Under the pieces are notes generated by a model. The model saw nothing but the letters and a program-made list of their open reading frames with translations. It ran no database searches and had not been told where the DNA came from. From DRVV01 sp964487415 (lineage in GTDB: Archaea > Thermoproteota > Bathyarchaeia > Bathyarchaeales > Bathycorpusculaceae), in the NCBI GenBank assembly GCA_964487415.1, contig CAZAPQ010000032.1:1-9973 (forward strand): a DNA stretch of 9,973 bases, given 5' to 3'. Numbering within the stretch: the first letter of the stretch is position 1; each line of letters starts with the position of its first letter. This document shows positions 1 through 5,318 of the stretch, in pieces. A program made the translations under genes and the position numbers.

Positions 1-349
1 ATACTCTAAGCTTTGGAGCTATTCTTGCATCATCATGAAATTGTGCGAATTCTGTTGCTGAGCCCCATGATTCAACATTTATGAATACAAGGTCCACATC
101 AGCATGTTTGAAAATAAATTCTTCAGTCAAGCTCGGGGCAACATCAGGAGCAAAATCATCTTCCGGTAGAAGCGCAATTATTCCATTATCTCTCAGCTTT
201 TTTGCTATATTTCTTCTTTTTCTTATCTCCTTCCCTCCTGCTCCTAGCAAAACAACTATTATGCATGCCTCTCTAACCAATTCTTCAAATCTTTTTCTTT
301 CACTACGAATTCGATCTAGCAAGTTATCAAAATGTTCATGCAAGTTCAT
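1..349 (-). CDS. Nucleoside deoxyribosyltransferase/TIR-like fold protein, C-terminus outside window
   Basis: The reading frame is open from ATG at 349-347 to the window edge (116 residues seen), with an in-frame TAG at 382-380 upstream. After a charged helix (residues 1-27) comes a hydrophobic strand followed by GAGG (36-39), then an Arg/Lys-rich helix, the acidic stretch PEDDF (62-66), a Glu pair (76-77), a strand with D85, and ESWGSATEF (93-101). This order (strand-Gly loop, acidic patch, then E-S-x-G-S-x-x-E-F) is that of nucleoside 2-deoxyribosyltransferase-like and TIR-like folds. These folds often cleave nucleotides or NAD and occur as effectors in retron- and CBASS-type defence loci; no defence partner is visible here. 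A TTTAAATA box (rc of 381-390) lies about 36 bases upstream, so the leader is short. The gene lies inside the presumed integrated element. The fold call is by eye and the exact activity is unknown. Confidence 0.6.
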   Translation of the reverse strand, partial: MNLHEHFDNLLDRIRSERKRFEELVREACIIVVLLGAGGKEIRKRRNIAKKLRDNGIIALLPEDDFAPDVAPSLTEEFIFKHADVDLVFINVESWGSATEFAQFHDDARIAPKLRV

Positions 350-380
350 TTCACAAAGCAAACCTAAAAAAGATGTTAAC

Positions 381-390
381 TATTTAAAGT
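381..390 (-). promoter_or_regulatory. TATA box of the deoxyribosyltransferase-like gene
   Basis: On the minus strand this reads ACTTTAAATA. Its centre is about 36 bases upstream of the ATG at 349, which predicts transcription starting near 358 and a leader of about 9 bases. No convincing Shine-Dalgarno sequence is present. Confidence 0.45.
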
Positions 391-410
391 TTGAATGCTA
401 ATGATATTTT

Positions 411-499
411 GAAGTTTCGGAAAACTTCATGCCTGTCGTGGGCATGTAGTACAAGGGTTTGCAAGAAGCTTTCAGAGGTCACGCAAAATACTTGCAAAC
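411..499. repeat. Cluster of three inverted repeats in an intergenic gap
   Basis: Three perfect inverted repeats crowd into 90 bases: GAAGTTT at 411-417 with AAACTTC at 422-428; CATGCC at 428-433 with GGCATG at 441-446 (7-base loop); and GTTTGCAAG at 457-465 with CTTGCAAAC at 491-499 (25-base spacer). They lie between the nuclease gene (ending at 523) and the promoter of the deoxyribosyltransferase-like gene. They could be a terminator, operator sites, or part of the element's replication or control region. The sequence does not decide between these. Confidence 0.5.
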
Positions 500-522
500 A
501 AGCTTGGAAATCCTAGACTCCT

Positions 523-840
523 TCAAATAAGCTTCCATCCATAATGTTTAAATGTTGTCTGGTCTATTTTCTTGGCTTTTCTAATTGTTGTAACCAAAAA
601 TGCCTTGTCATATCCAAAGGCCAAGGCTTCACATAACTGTCCTAAACCTCTAACAATATCATCATTATAACTTTTAATTTCTAAGGCTATTTTTGTCCCG
701 TTTTGGCTTGTGGCTTCTCCATCAATTTCTGAATTTCCAAGCCTAATTCTTTTCAATGAAACCTTGAAGCCTAAACCTTCAAAATACCTTTTTATGGCTC
801 TTTTCAAGAAGGCTTCACTCAACAAGACACCTTTTAACAA
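523..840 (-). CDS. Small PD-(D/E)XK nuclease-like protein
   Basis: The product is 105 residues if read from TTG at 840-838; a second TTG lies six codons further in, and no ATG is available. The pattern fits a minimal PD-(D/E)XK nuclease fold: a first helix with E9, then EID with D40, then the strand ALEIK with E54 and K56, then GQLCEAL with Q68, and a hydrophobic strand (AFLVTT). D-x13-E-x-K followed by Q is the catalytic signature of this superfamily, which includes Holliday-junction resolvases, restriction enzymes and viral nucleases. It lacks any DNA-binding extension. It lies 16 bases behind the integrase remnant and shares its reading frame across the intervening TAA, so read-through would fuse them. 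It is likely element cargo for DNA processing. Substrate unknown. Confidence 0.6.
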   Translation of the reverse strand: MLKGVLLSEAFLKRAIKRYFEGLGFKVSLKRIRLGNSEIDGEATSQNGTKIALEIKSYNDDIVRGLGQLCEALAFGYDKAFLVTTIRKAKKIDQTTFKHYGWKLI

Positions 841-855
841 AAGAAAAAAGGGGAG

Positions 856-1814
856 TTAAGGAGTTAACATTTTAGGTTTTCTCAAGCAGTAGCCCCATTC
901 AGTTTTAGTTAACAGTTCATATCCTTCTTTGAGATGTTTGGTTAGTTCTTCCTTGTCAGTAGCATACACTACATCATACTCATTTTCTTTAATCCATTGC
1001 TTGACAATGTGCACATACTTCAACGTGTTTTCTATTCTACAGTGTCTAGCAAACCTTTGAGTGTCAACCACATCCTTAGTCTTGAAATAATGCCATGAAA
1101 TAGCAAAATGCCTTAGGGTATGGAAGTGAATCTTTAAGAAGTCACTGTTACCAGTTTCCTTAGCTAATCTTTTAACATAGTTCTTTAGCCAATCGTTGAT
1201 TGTCCTAGCATTTTTAAGTTGAATATTTTATTTCCTTCCTTAGGTATCTGCATTAACAAGACACAGAGCTCTTCACTTATTGGGTATTGATATGTCCTAT
1301 GTCCTTTAACTCCAGTAATCACTATTGTCTTGTTAGCTAAGTTCACATCTTTCCACTTTAAATTGAAGACTTCACTTTCAGATGCTCCAGTTTCAATGGC
1401 TATCATGCACATGGCTCTAAGTTTTACATTGCCTATTCTGTAGAGGAGTTGTTTAATCATGGATGGAGAAGGGACAAAGAGTTCACGATTGTTGTATGCT
1501 CTGAATTGTGGTCTAGGTATCCTTAGCCCTTTGTATTCTGAGAACTGCTCAATGGTGATTAAAGCATACTCCTTTGAACCATCAGACCATTTAGAAGCTA
1601 AAACCTGCCTATACATGTCTTCAATGCTTCCCTTCAAATGCTTCAAAACCTTCAATTTCCTATGGATAGTGGATTCCCTATTACCTTTCCTGAAAAGCCA
1701 TAAGGCAAAGCCTAGAAGGTCACTGTTATATGTAGGTAGAAGTGTAAAGCCGGGGGTGGGAGTTGAACCCACGTATAGCTGCTCTGCAGGCAGCCGCCTG
1801 AACCGCTCGGCCAC
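856..1814 (-). pseudogene. Archaeal tyrosine integrase, C-terminal part, frameshifted remnant
   Basis: Two frames join into one tyrosine recombinase. The upstream part is open from within tRNA-Cys to the TAA at 1187-1185 and holds most of the SAM-like core-binding domain, then TGASESEVFNLKW and the hairpin VKGHRTYQYP with a candidate catalytic Lys. The downstream part continues in the other frame with HTLRH, then ARHCRIENTLKYVHI, which supplies the second His and the nucleophilic Tyr, and ends at 856. Adding one A to the A5 run (T5 at 1211-1215 on the plus strand) restores the frame. The family's first catalytic Arg (TGxRxxE) is Ser here. No start codon precedes the domain after the tRNA, so the N-terminus appears lost at the attachment site, as in split SSV-type integrases. 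The frameshift could be a sequencing error; the missing Arg argues for real decay. Confidence 0.8.
1748..1790 (-). other. Probable attachment site (tRNA-Cys 3' half fused to integrase)
   Basis: The integrase frame runs without a stop through the 3' half of tRNA-Cys in the same direction. Integrated elements of the SSV kind rebuild the tRNA from their own copy of this segment. The crossover would therefore lie between about the anticodon loop and the discriminator base. The matching direct repeat is not in the window and should lie to the left of position 1. The exact core limits are inferred. Confidence 0.5.
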
Positions 1815-1820
1815 CCCGGC
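1748..1820 (-). tRNA. tRNA-Cys (GCA)
   Basis: The cloverleaf folds completely: acceptor GCCGGGG/CCCCGGC, D-arm with GCC/GGC, anticodon stem GCTGC/GCAGC around loop CTGCAGA (anticodon GCA at 1787-1785), a five-base variable loop, and T-arm GTGGG-TTCAACT-CCCAC. The discriminator base at 1748 is U, the identity element of tRNA-Cys. CCA is not encoded and there is no intron. A likely TATA box (rc of 1846-1856) lies about 31 bases upstream of the 5' end. The gene serves as the integration target of the element to its left. Confidence 0.95.
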
Positions 1821-1845
1821 GCACTACGATTGAATAGTGTTCCTT

Positions 1846-1856
1846 AGTAAATAAAG
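1846..1856 (-). promoter_or_regulatory. TATA box of tRNA-Cys
   Basis: The minus strand reads CTTTATTTACT, centred about 31 bases before the mature tRNA 5' end, which allows a short 5' leader. The gap 1821-1889 shows no gene. Confidence 0.45.
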
Positions 1857-1889
1857 GGTTTACGGGGTTAAGTCGTATTGTTTATGGTT

Positions 1890-2732
1890 TTAGGCTATGC
1901 CTCCGAGTATAAGCGATGCTATGGTGGCTATTGCAAATATCACTAGGGTTTCAAGTAGGATTATCTTCCAGTTCACCCTCGCCTTTTTTGAGCGGTATCG
2001 CACGAGGAAAACGCCTACTATTGTGCCTACTATTCCAAGGGCAATTATGACGTTGATGGGCTCCGGCAAAAATAGGTATGCCAGTATTGGCATGCTTCCG
2101 GCTAGGAAGGTGGTTATGCTGCATATTATTGCAGCGTAGAGGTTGGCGAGGCTTGCCTCTTTATGGAGTATTGCAAAAAGGCTCATCAAAAGTTTGAGGG
2201 ACTTCTCCCGCCTATCCTTGTCTGGGATGTCGCTTAGGCTGAACCCCATCAACGTTTGAAGGGTCTGCATGTCTGCCAGATCCTCGGTGACCCCGCCGAG
2301 GAAGAAGCTTGAAAAATTTGTTATAGCCACTGCGGTTAGGGTTAGGAGCGCCGCGAAAGCTGCAGCTTTAAAAGCTAAGCCTGCTATTAAGGCGGAGAGA
2401 ACCACCACGAGCCCCGTTATTGAACCATCGACAAGGCCGGCTACAACCTCGATTATGGGATCCTTCTTGAGAAGTAGATTCTCCCACTCCTTAGCCAACC
2501 TTTGCCCTTGAGGGGTAAGCTGAACAGCATCGCCAGCGTAAGTAATAAGGCCCTCGCTTATCATTTCATTCAAGGCCTCTTCAAGATCAGCCATCTCAAT
2601 ACAGATTTTTTGGGCGCAGATTCTGTTAATGCGCTTTCTAAGCTGGCCTTTCTGAATTTTCGCCCTTTTAACTAGGCTTAGTAGGGTTACCACTTTTATA
2701 ACATCCGGCAACTCCTGAATCTCAAAGGACAC
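1890..2732 (-). CDS. VIT1/CCC1-like membrane protein with N-terminal winged helix
   Basis: The 280-residue protein starts at GTG 2732, with GGTGG about ten bases upstream. Residues 1-88 are soluble and look like a winged helix: LEEALNEMISEGLITYAGDAVQLTPQG has the recognition-helix/wing pattern. Five hydrophobic segments follow at about 94-120, 121-147, 194-222, 226-246 and 255-278, matching the five-helix vacuolar iron/manganese transporter (VIT1/CCC1, DUF125) fold. The first helix carries the family's Asp-Gly (D102-G103). Between helices 2 and 3 is a charged, Met-containing cytoplasmic segment (148-193), where VIT proteins bind metal. The probable role is moving Fe2+ or Mn2+ across the cell membrane, with the N-terminal domain sensing a signal or tethering to DNA. 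The fusion is unusual; metal and direction are not shown by the sequence. Confidence 0.7.
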   Translation of the reverse strand: MSFEIQELPDVIKVVTLLSLVKRAKIQKGQLRKRINRICAQKICIEMADLEEALNEMISEGLITYAGDAVQLTPQGQRLAKEWENLLLKKDPIIEVVAGLVDGSITGLVVVLSALIAGLAFKAAAFAALLTLTAVAITNFSSFFLGGVTEDLADMQTLQTLMGFSLSDIPDKDRREKSLKLLMSLFAILHKEASLANLYAAIICSITTFLAGSMPILAYLFLPEPINVIIALGIVGTIVGVFLVRYRSKKARVNWKIILLETLVIFAIATIASLILGGIA

Positions 2733-2788
2733 CTAATACGCCACCATTTACATTAAAGGGGCGGAATATCCATTAATAAACAGTTTCC

Positions 2789-2805
2789 CTGATAATCCCT
2801 ATCAG
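2789..2805. repeat. Short hairpin between transporter genes
   Basis: CTGATA (2789-2794) and TATCAG (2800-2805) form a perfect 6-bp inverted repeat with a five-base loop. It lies just after the stop of the ECF S gene and about 55 bases before the VIT1-like start, so it could be an operator or a processing/termination hairpin. There is no adjacent T-run on the minus strand. Confidence 0.35.
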
Positions 2806-2814
2806 CCACCATCA

Positions 2815-3309
2815 TTATCTTGTAAACTTTGATAGAAAGGCCCTAACCTCAACCCTAGAGAGAATAACTTCCACAATTATTCCTGAAATTAGAATTTCAA
2901 TAAAGGCCTTCATAATTATGAAGGATATCACTTGGGGCGGAACGCTGTAGACGGCACAGGCAAACCATATGTAGGGCGCATAGGGAGCTATGGCGATAGC
3001 CCCGCACACTGGAGGGGAAAACCTGAACTTCTTTGCCAGCAATCCAGCTATGCCTGCTAACAAAGCGTTTCCAAAGGGAATGAAAATATTTCCTATCCGT
3101 AAAGTTGCCATCACCAAACTTAACAGGCCGGTTAGGGCGCCTTCAATTGGCCCCACTGCCACGGCAACCAACAAGGAGGGCAGGGCTGACAAATGGAACT
3201 CAACAGTTGTACCGGGAGCGGATGGCAATCTTATTCCCAAGAAGCCTAGAACATTTCCAAGGGCACTCATGGTGACAATTAATGCTAGGGTCCTGGCAGA
3301 GTATTTCAT
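2815..3309 (-). CDS. ECF transporter S component (substrate-binding membrane subunit)
   Basis: The 164-residue, very hydrophobic protein starts at ATG 3309. It has about five to six membrane segments. Early motifs match ECF S components: an Ala/Leu-rich first helix, an APGTTVEFHLSALPSLL loop, and the GPIEGALTGLLS helix. S components bind a vitamin or cofactor precursor and dock on a shared ECF energizing module (EcfT plus two ATPases), none of which is nearby, so this is a solitary group II-type subunit. The substrate cannot be read from the sequence. A TATA box (rc of 3331-3342) centred 27 bases before the ATG and no Shine-Dalgarno sequence indicate a leaderless transcript. A TTTGCAAA site sits directly upstream of that TATA box, suggesting control by the neighbouring ArsR protein. 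Confidence 0.75.
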   Translation of the reverse strand: MKYSARTLALIVTMSALGNVLGFLGIRLPSAPGTTVEFHLSALPSLLVAVAVGPIEGALTGLLSLVMATLRIGNIFIPFGNALLAGIAGLLAKKFRFSPPVCGAIAIAPYAPYIWFACAVYSVPPQVISFIIMKAFIEILISGIIVEVILSRVEVRAFLSKFTR

Positions 3310-3330
3310 GATGCCTTTTTAAGCAGACGT

Positions 3331-3342
3331 GCATATTTAAGC
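3331..3342 (-). promoter_or_regulatory. TATA box of the ECF S gene, leaderless promoter
   Basis: The minus strand reads GCTTAAATATGC, centred about 27 bases from the ATG at 3309, which places transcription start at or next to the start codon. Confidence 0.6.
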
Positions 3343-3353
3343 TTTTTGCAAAC
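3343..3353. promoter_or_regulatory. Candidate operator TTTTTGCAAAC upstream of ECF S gene
   Basis: This site contains the palindrome TTTGCAAA and abuts the TATA box of the ECF S gene, in the BRE position. Related sites are at 3387-3400 and 3720-3733 (TTTTYGCAAAATTA) and 4305-4321. The spacing relative to promoters fits a winged-helix repressor or activator site. This is inference from repetition only. Confidence 0.35.
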
Positions 3354-3380
3354 TTTATTTGTTTAATTTGTAAGATTAAT

Positions 3381-3677
3381 TTACCTTTTTTGCAAAATTA
3401 TTTTTGCTAATTCAGCCATATGCCTCATCATTTCAGTATTCTTAGCGTAGAGAACTCGAGATCTTCCCACCTCATAAATGCCCAGCAAACCACTTTTTTC
3501 TAGAACCTTTACATGGCGGTAGACCGCCGCGTAATCCATCTTCAGTATCCTCGCTATAGCCTTAATATGTAGGGGTCTTTCAGTTTCCATCACAAGCATG
3601 AGCATCTTGAAGCGTATAGGATTTCCAACAGCATTAAATACCTTTGAAACTTTGCAGATCTCATCATCATTCAGCAT
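3381..3677 (-). CDS. ArsR-type winged-helix transcriptional regulator
   Basis: From ATG 3677 the protein is 98 residues. An upstream TTG at 3728 would add 17 residues and start three bases after the nitroreductase stop, but the added residues precede the usual ArsR start. The fold is clear: the helix ICKVSKVFNAVGNPIRFKMLML is the ArsR signature (NPxRxxxL), then an HTH with recognition helix DYAAVYRHVKVLEKSGLL, then a wing (GIYEVGRSRVLYA) and a C-terminal dimer helix. There is no CxC or similar metal site, so the signal is probably not a metal ion bound in the classical ArsR way. A TATA-like TAAATTAG (rc of 3705-3712) suits a leaderless start at 3677. It probably regulates itself and its nitroreductase and ECF S neighbours. 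Confidence 0.8.
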   Translation of the reverse strand: MLNDDEICKVSKVFNAVGNPIRFKMLMLVMETERPLHIKAIARILKMDYAAVYRHVKVLEKSGLLGIYEVGRSRVLYAKNTEMMRHMAELAKIILQKR

Positions 3678-3719
3678 AATGACACAATATAATGTTGAAT
3701 ATCCAACTAATTTATGACA

Positions 3720-3733
3720 TTTTCGCAAAATTA
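3720..3733. promoter_or_regulatory. Candidate operator near the ArsR promoter
   Basis: TTTTCGCAAAATTA here differs by one base from TTTTTGCAAAATTA at 3387-3400, inside the 3' end of the ArsR gene. It lies just upstream of the presumed ArsR TATA element and overlaps the nitroreductase stop codon. It is a possible autoregulatory site. Confidence 0.35.
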
Positions 3734-4288
3734 ATTGGCAGCCTTATTTCCATATCTCTCGAAGTGGACAAACTCTTTAAGCTCTTTTCTGCTCGGCCCC
3801 TTCGGAGTTTCCGCAGGATACCCTAATGGCATAAGCTCCACCACACTTACACCATCGGGAACGCCTAGGATTTCAGCAGCCCTTTTATGGTCAAAAGCGC
3901 CAACATGAACCGTTCCAAGGCCGAGGCTGTGGGCTGCAAGGGCTAAGTTCTGCAGGGCTAATGCAACATCAAACATGTAAAAGTCGCCCTTATCCGTAAC
4001 CGGTTTTCCATCCTTAAATCCGGAAATCCCAAGCCTGGCACAGGCAACAATGACAACAGGCGCCTTTCCAACAGCATCCCTCGCCGGATTCCTCGGAGTA
4101 AGGGTTTCCACAAGCTTCTCTTTAACAACAGAGTTTTTTATAATAATAAACTCCCAACACTGGGTGTTAGCCCAAGATGGAGCCCACCTAGCAGCCTCCA
4201 AAACAGTCCAAAGTTTCTCCTCTTCAACCGGATCTGGCTTAAACTTTCTTATCGACCTTCGAGTTTTTATGGCCCAAATAACATCCAT
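3731..4288 (-). CDS. Nitroreductase-family FMN oxidoreductase
   Basis: The 185-residue product starts at ATG 4288 with GGGGAG six bases upstream (rc of 4294-4299). N-terminal AIKTRRSIRKF is the FMN-phosphate-binding motif. ARWAPSWANTQCWEFIII, the GLGTVHVGAFD loop and MPLGYPAE follow in family order, and the length is normal. Members reduce nitro compounds, flavins, quinones or cofactor intermediates with NAD(P)H, usually as dimers; some act in cofactor synthesis or dehalogenation. The substrate cannot be told from sequence. A TATA box (ACTATATTTTT, rc of 4326-4336) lies upstream. Between it and the start is TTTTTGCATGCAATTA, resembling the other candidate ArsR sites. The ArsR gene follows almost immediately, so the two may be co-transcribed. 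Confidence 0.88.
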   Translation of the reverse strand: MDVIWAIKTRRSIRKFKPDPVEEEKLWTVLEAARWAPSWANTQCWEFIIIKNSVVKEKLVETLTPRNPARDAVGKAPVVIVACARLGISGFKDGKPVTDKGDFYMFDVALALQNLALAAHSLGLGTVHVGAFDHKRAAEILGVPDGVSVVELMPLGYPAETPKGPSRKELKEFVHFERYGNKAAN

Positions 4289-4304
4289 ACCGTCTCCCCT
4301 TTAG

Positions 4305-4321
4305 GTAATTGCATGCAAAAA
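4305..4321. promoter_or_regulatory. Candidate operator in the nitroreductase leader
   Basis: The minus strand reads CTTTTTGCATGCAATTA, containing the perfect palindrome TTGCATGCAA. It lies just downstream of the TATA box (4326-4336), where a bound protein would block transcription start. Confidence 0.35.
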
Positions 4322-4351
4322 GAAAAATATAGTGCTGAAGGGCTTCCAAGC

Positions 4352-4660
4352 TTATGCCCTGTGGAGTTCGTGATGAATCGAAGTATAACTTTTAGAGTTT
4401 TGCGAAGGCTTAGAAGCGTTTAATGGCTTTTTCTGAACGTGCCTATATCCACACTCGCACCTAAACCCTACCATTTTTCCTCCTTTGCGGATCTCTCTCC
4501 AAGAATTTGATGGGCAGTTAGCTGCTTGTTTATGGATCTTCCAAAGAATTTTCGCCTCCTCTAACGTGAGGGGCGCATATTGCTTGGCTATGGCAAAAAT
4601 CCATATTAGATAGGCAATGACGCCAGCACATAAAAGGGCTATCAACAGTGTTTCAACCAT
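4352..4660 (-). CDS. Small single-span membrane protein with cysteine motif
   Basis: The 102-residue protein starts at ATG 4660 with AGGTGA five bases upstream and a TATA box (rc of about 4691-4702) further up. One hydrophobic helix at residues 4-25 is followed by a basic cytoplasmic-looking domain: ANCPSNSWREIRKGG, then GFRCECGYRH, giving Cys-x22-Cys-x-Cys with a nearby His. This may be a small zinc-binding or treble-clef-like module. The tail is polar and low in complexity. I do not recognise the family. It lies 96 bases downstream of pyrI on the same strand but has its own promoter signals. Confidence 0.6.
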   Translation of the reverse strand: MVETLLIALLCAGVIAYLIWIFAIAKQYAPLTLEEAKILWKIHKQAANCPSNSWREIRKGGKMVGFRCECGYRHVQKKPLNASKPSQNSKSYTSIHHELHRA

Positions 4661-4725
4661 GCTTTCACCTGTTTCCGAATTTTATGTGTATTTGTATATA
4701 CTGCAAAGAGATGTTGAACATATTA

Positions 4726-4737
4726 TATCTTAAGATA
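4726..4737. repeat. Palindrome TATCTTAAGATA after pyrI
   Basis: A perfect 12-base palindrome in an AT-rich stretch (4721-4742), between the pyrI stop and the promoter of the small membrane protein. It may be an operator for the latter or merely AT-rich sequence. Confidence 0.35.
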
Positions 4738-4756
4738 ATATAAACATTGTGATATG

Positions 4757-5221
4757 CTAAAACTGCTTGAGCACATCACTTTTCTCCATAATGTAACCAC
4801 AGTAGTGACATTTTATTATGAGGGGTTCCTCGCATTTAACATAAAATTTCGGTTTCACAGGTTCAGCCGTGTTGCTTATACAGGCTGGGTTAGCGCACTT
4901 AATTATATTTTCAATGATATTTGGAAGCCTAACCCTCTGCTTTTCTACAACATTGTAGTTCCTAATGATGTTGATGGTTGCATGGGGCGCAATTAATGCA
5001 ATTTTATGCACTTCTTGAGGGTTCAGCTCTCGACCTTCTATTTTAACGATATCCTTAACCTTAAACCTTTTACTTGGCACATTAATGGCAATTGTCATAA
5101 CCCTCTTCTCCTTCCCGGTTACCCCCAAAATCTTAATAACATCCAAGGCGTGACCGCCAGTTATATGATCTATAACCGTGCCATCCTTAATTTTAGAAAC
5201 ATAAAGCATGGTTTCGCTCAT
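4757..5221 (-). CDS. pyrI: Aspartate carbamoyltransferase regulatory chain
   Basis: The chosen start is ATG 5221, giving 154 residues. The longer open frame to 5383 is not homologous, and GGAGG (rc of 5232-5236) lies ten bases upstream. VSKIKDGTVIDHI and the following GGHALDVIKILG form the allosteric nucleotide-binding domain, where CTP/ATP bind. The C-terminal zinc domain has CANPAC and CHYC, with cysteines at 109, 114, 138 and 141, the same numbers as in the E. coli chain, and they hold the zinc that binds PyrB. The protein joins PyrB to make allosteric aspartate carbamoyltransferase. In many archaea pyrB and pyrI form one operon; here they are divergent, sharing a 97-base gap. Confidence 0.97.
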   Translation of the reverse strand: MSETMLYVSKIKDGTVIDHITGGHALDVIKILGVTGKEKRVMTIAINVPSKRFKVKDIVKIEGRELNPQEVHKIALIAPHATINIIRNYNVVEKQRVRLPNIIENIIKCANPACISNTAEPVKPKFYVKCEEPLIIKCHYCGYIMEKSDVLKQF

Positions 5222-5318
5222 ATAGGAAAGCCCTCCTGAAAAGGCTATGCGTAAGCTAAAATAAAAGGTTTCCACAGCCCGGCGGAAAATTTGAAAAGTG
5301 TTATTTAGAAGTGCGACA
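5222..5318. promoter_or_regulatory. Divergent pyrI-pyrB promoter region
   Basis: Both ATCase genes are transcribed outward from these 97 bases. Toward pyrB, AAAATTTGAAAAG (5286-5298) is centred about 28 bases before ATG 5319, fitting a leaderless mRNA. Toward pyrI, TAAAATAAAAG (5257-5267) reads CTTTTATTTTA on the minus strand and serves as a TATA candidate; the pyrI mRNA then has a ribosome binding site. Shared control would keep subunit amounts balanced. Confidence 0.5.

Noticed and set aside
81..401. Plus-strand open frame of 106 codons
   Set aside because: It is antisense to the deoxyribosyltransferase-like gene, which has coherent motifs, a TATA box and a proper start. The plus-strand product is low-complexity Ser/Leu-rich.
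1..850. Second attachment repeat inside the window
   Set aside because: I looked for a copy of the tRNA-Cys 3' half in the left part and found none, so the far end of the element must lie outside.
1459..1833. Plus-strand open frame of 124 codons
   Set aside because: It is antisense to the integrase remnant and to tRNA-Cys, whose features are unmistakable.
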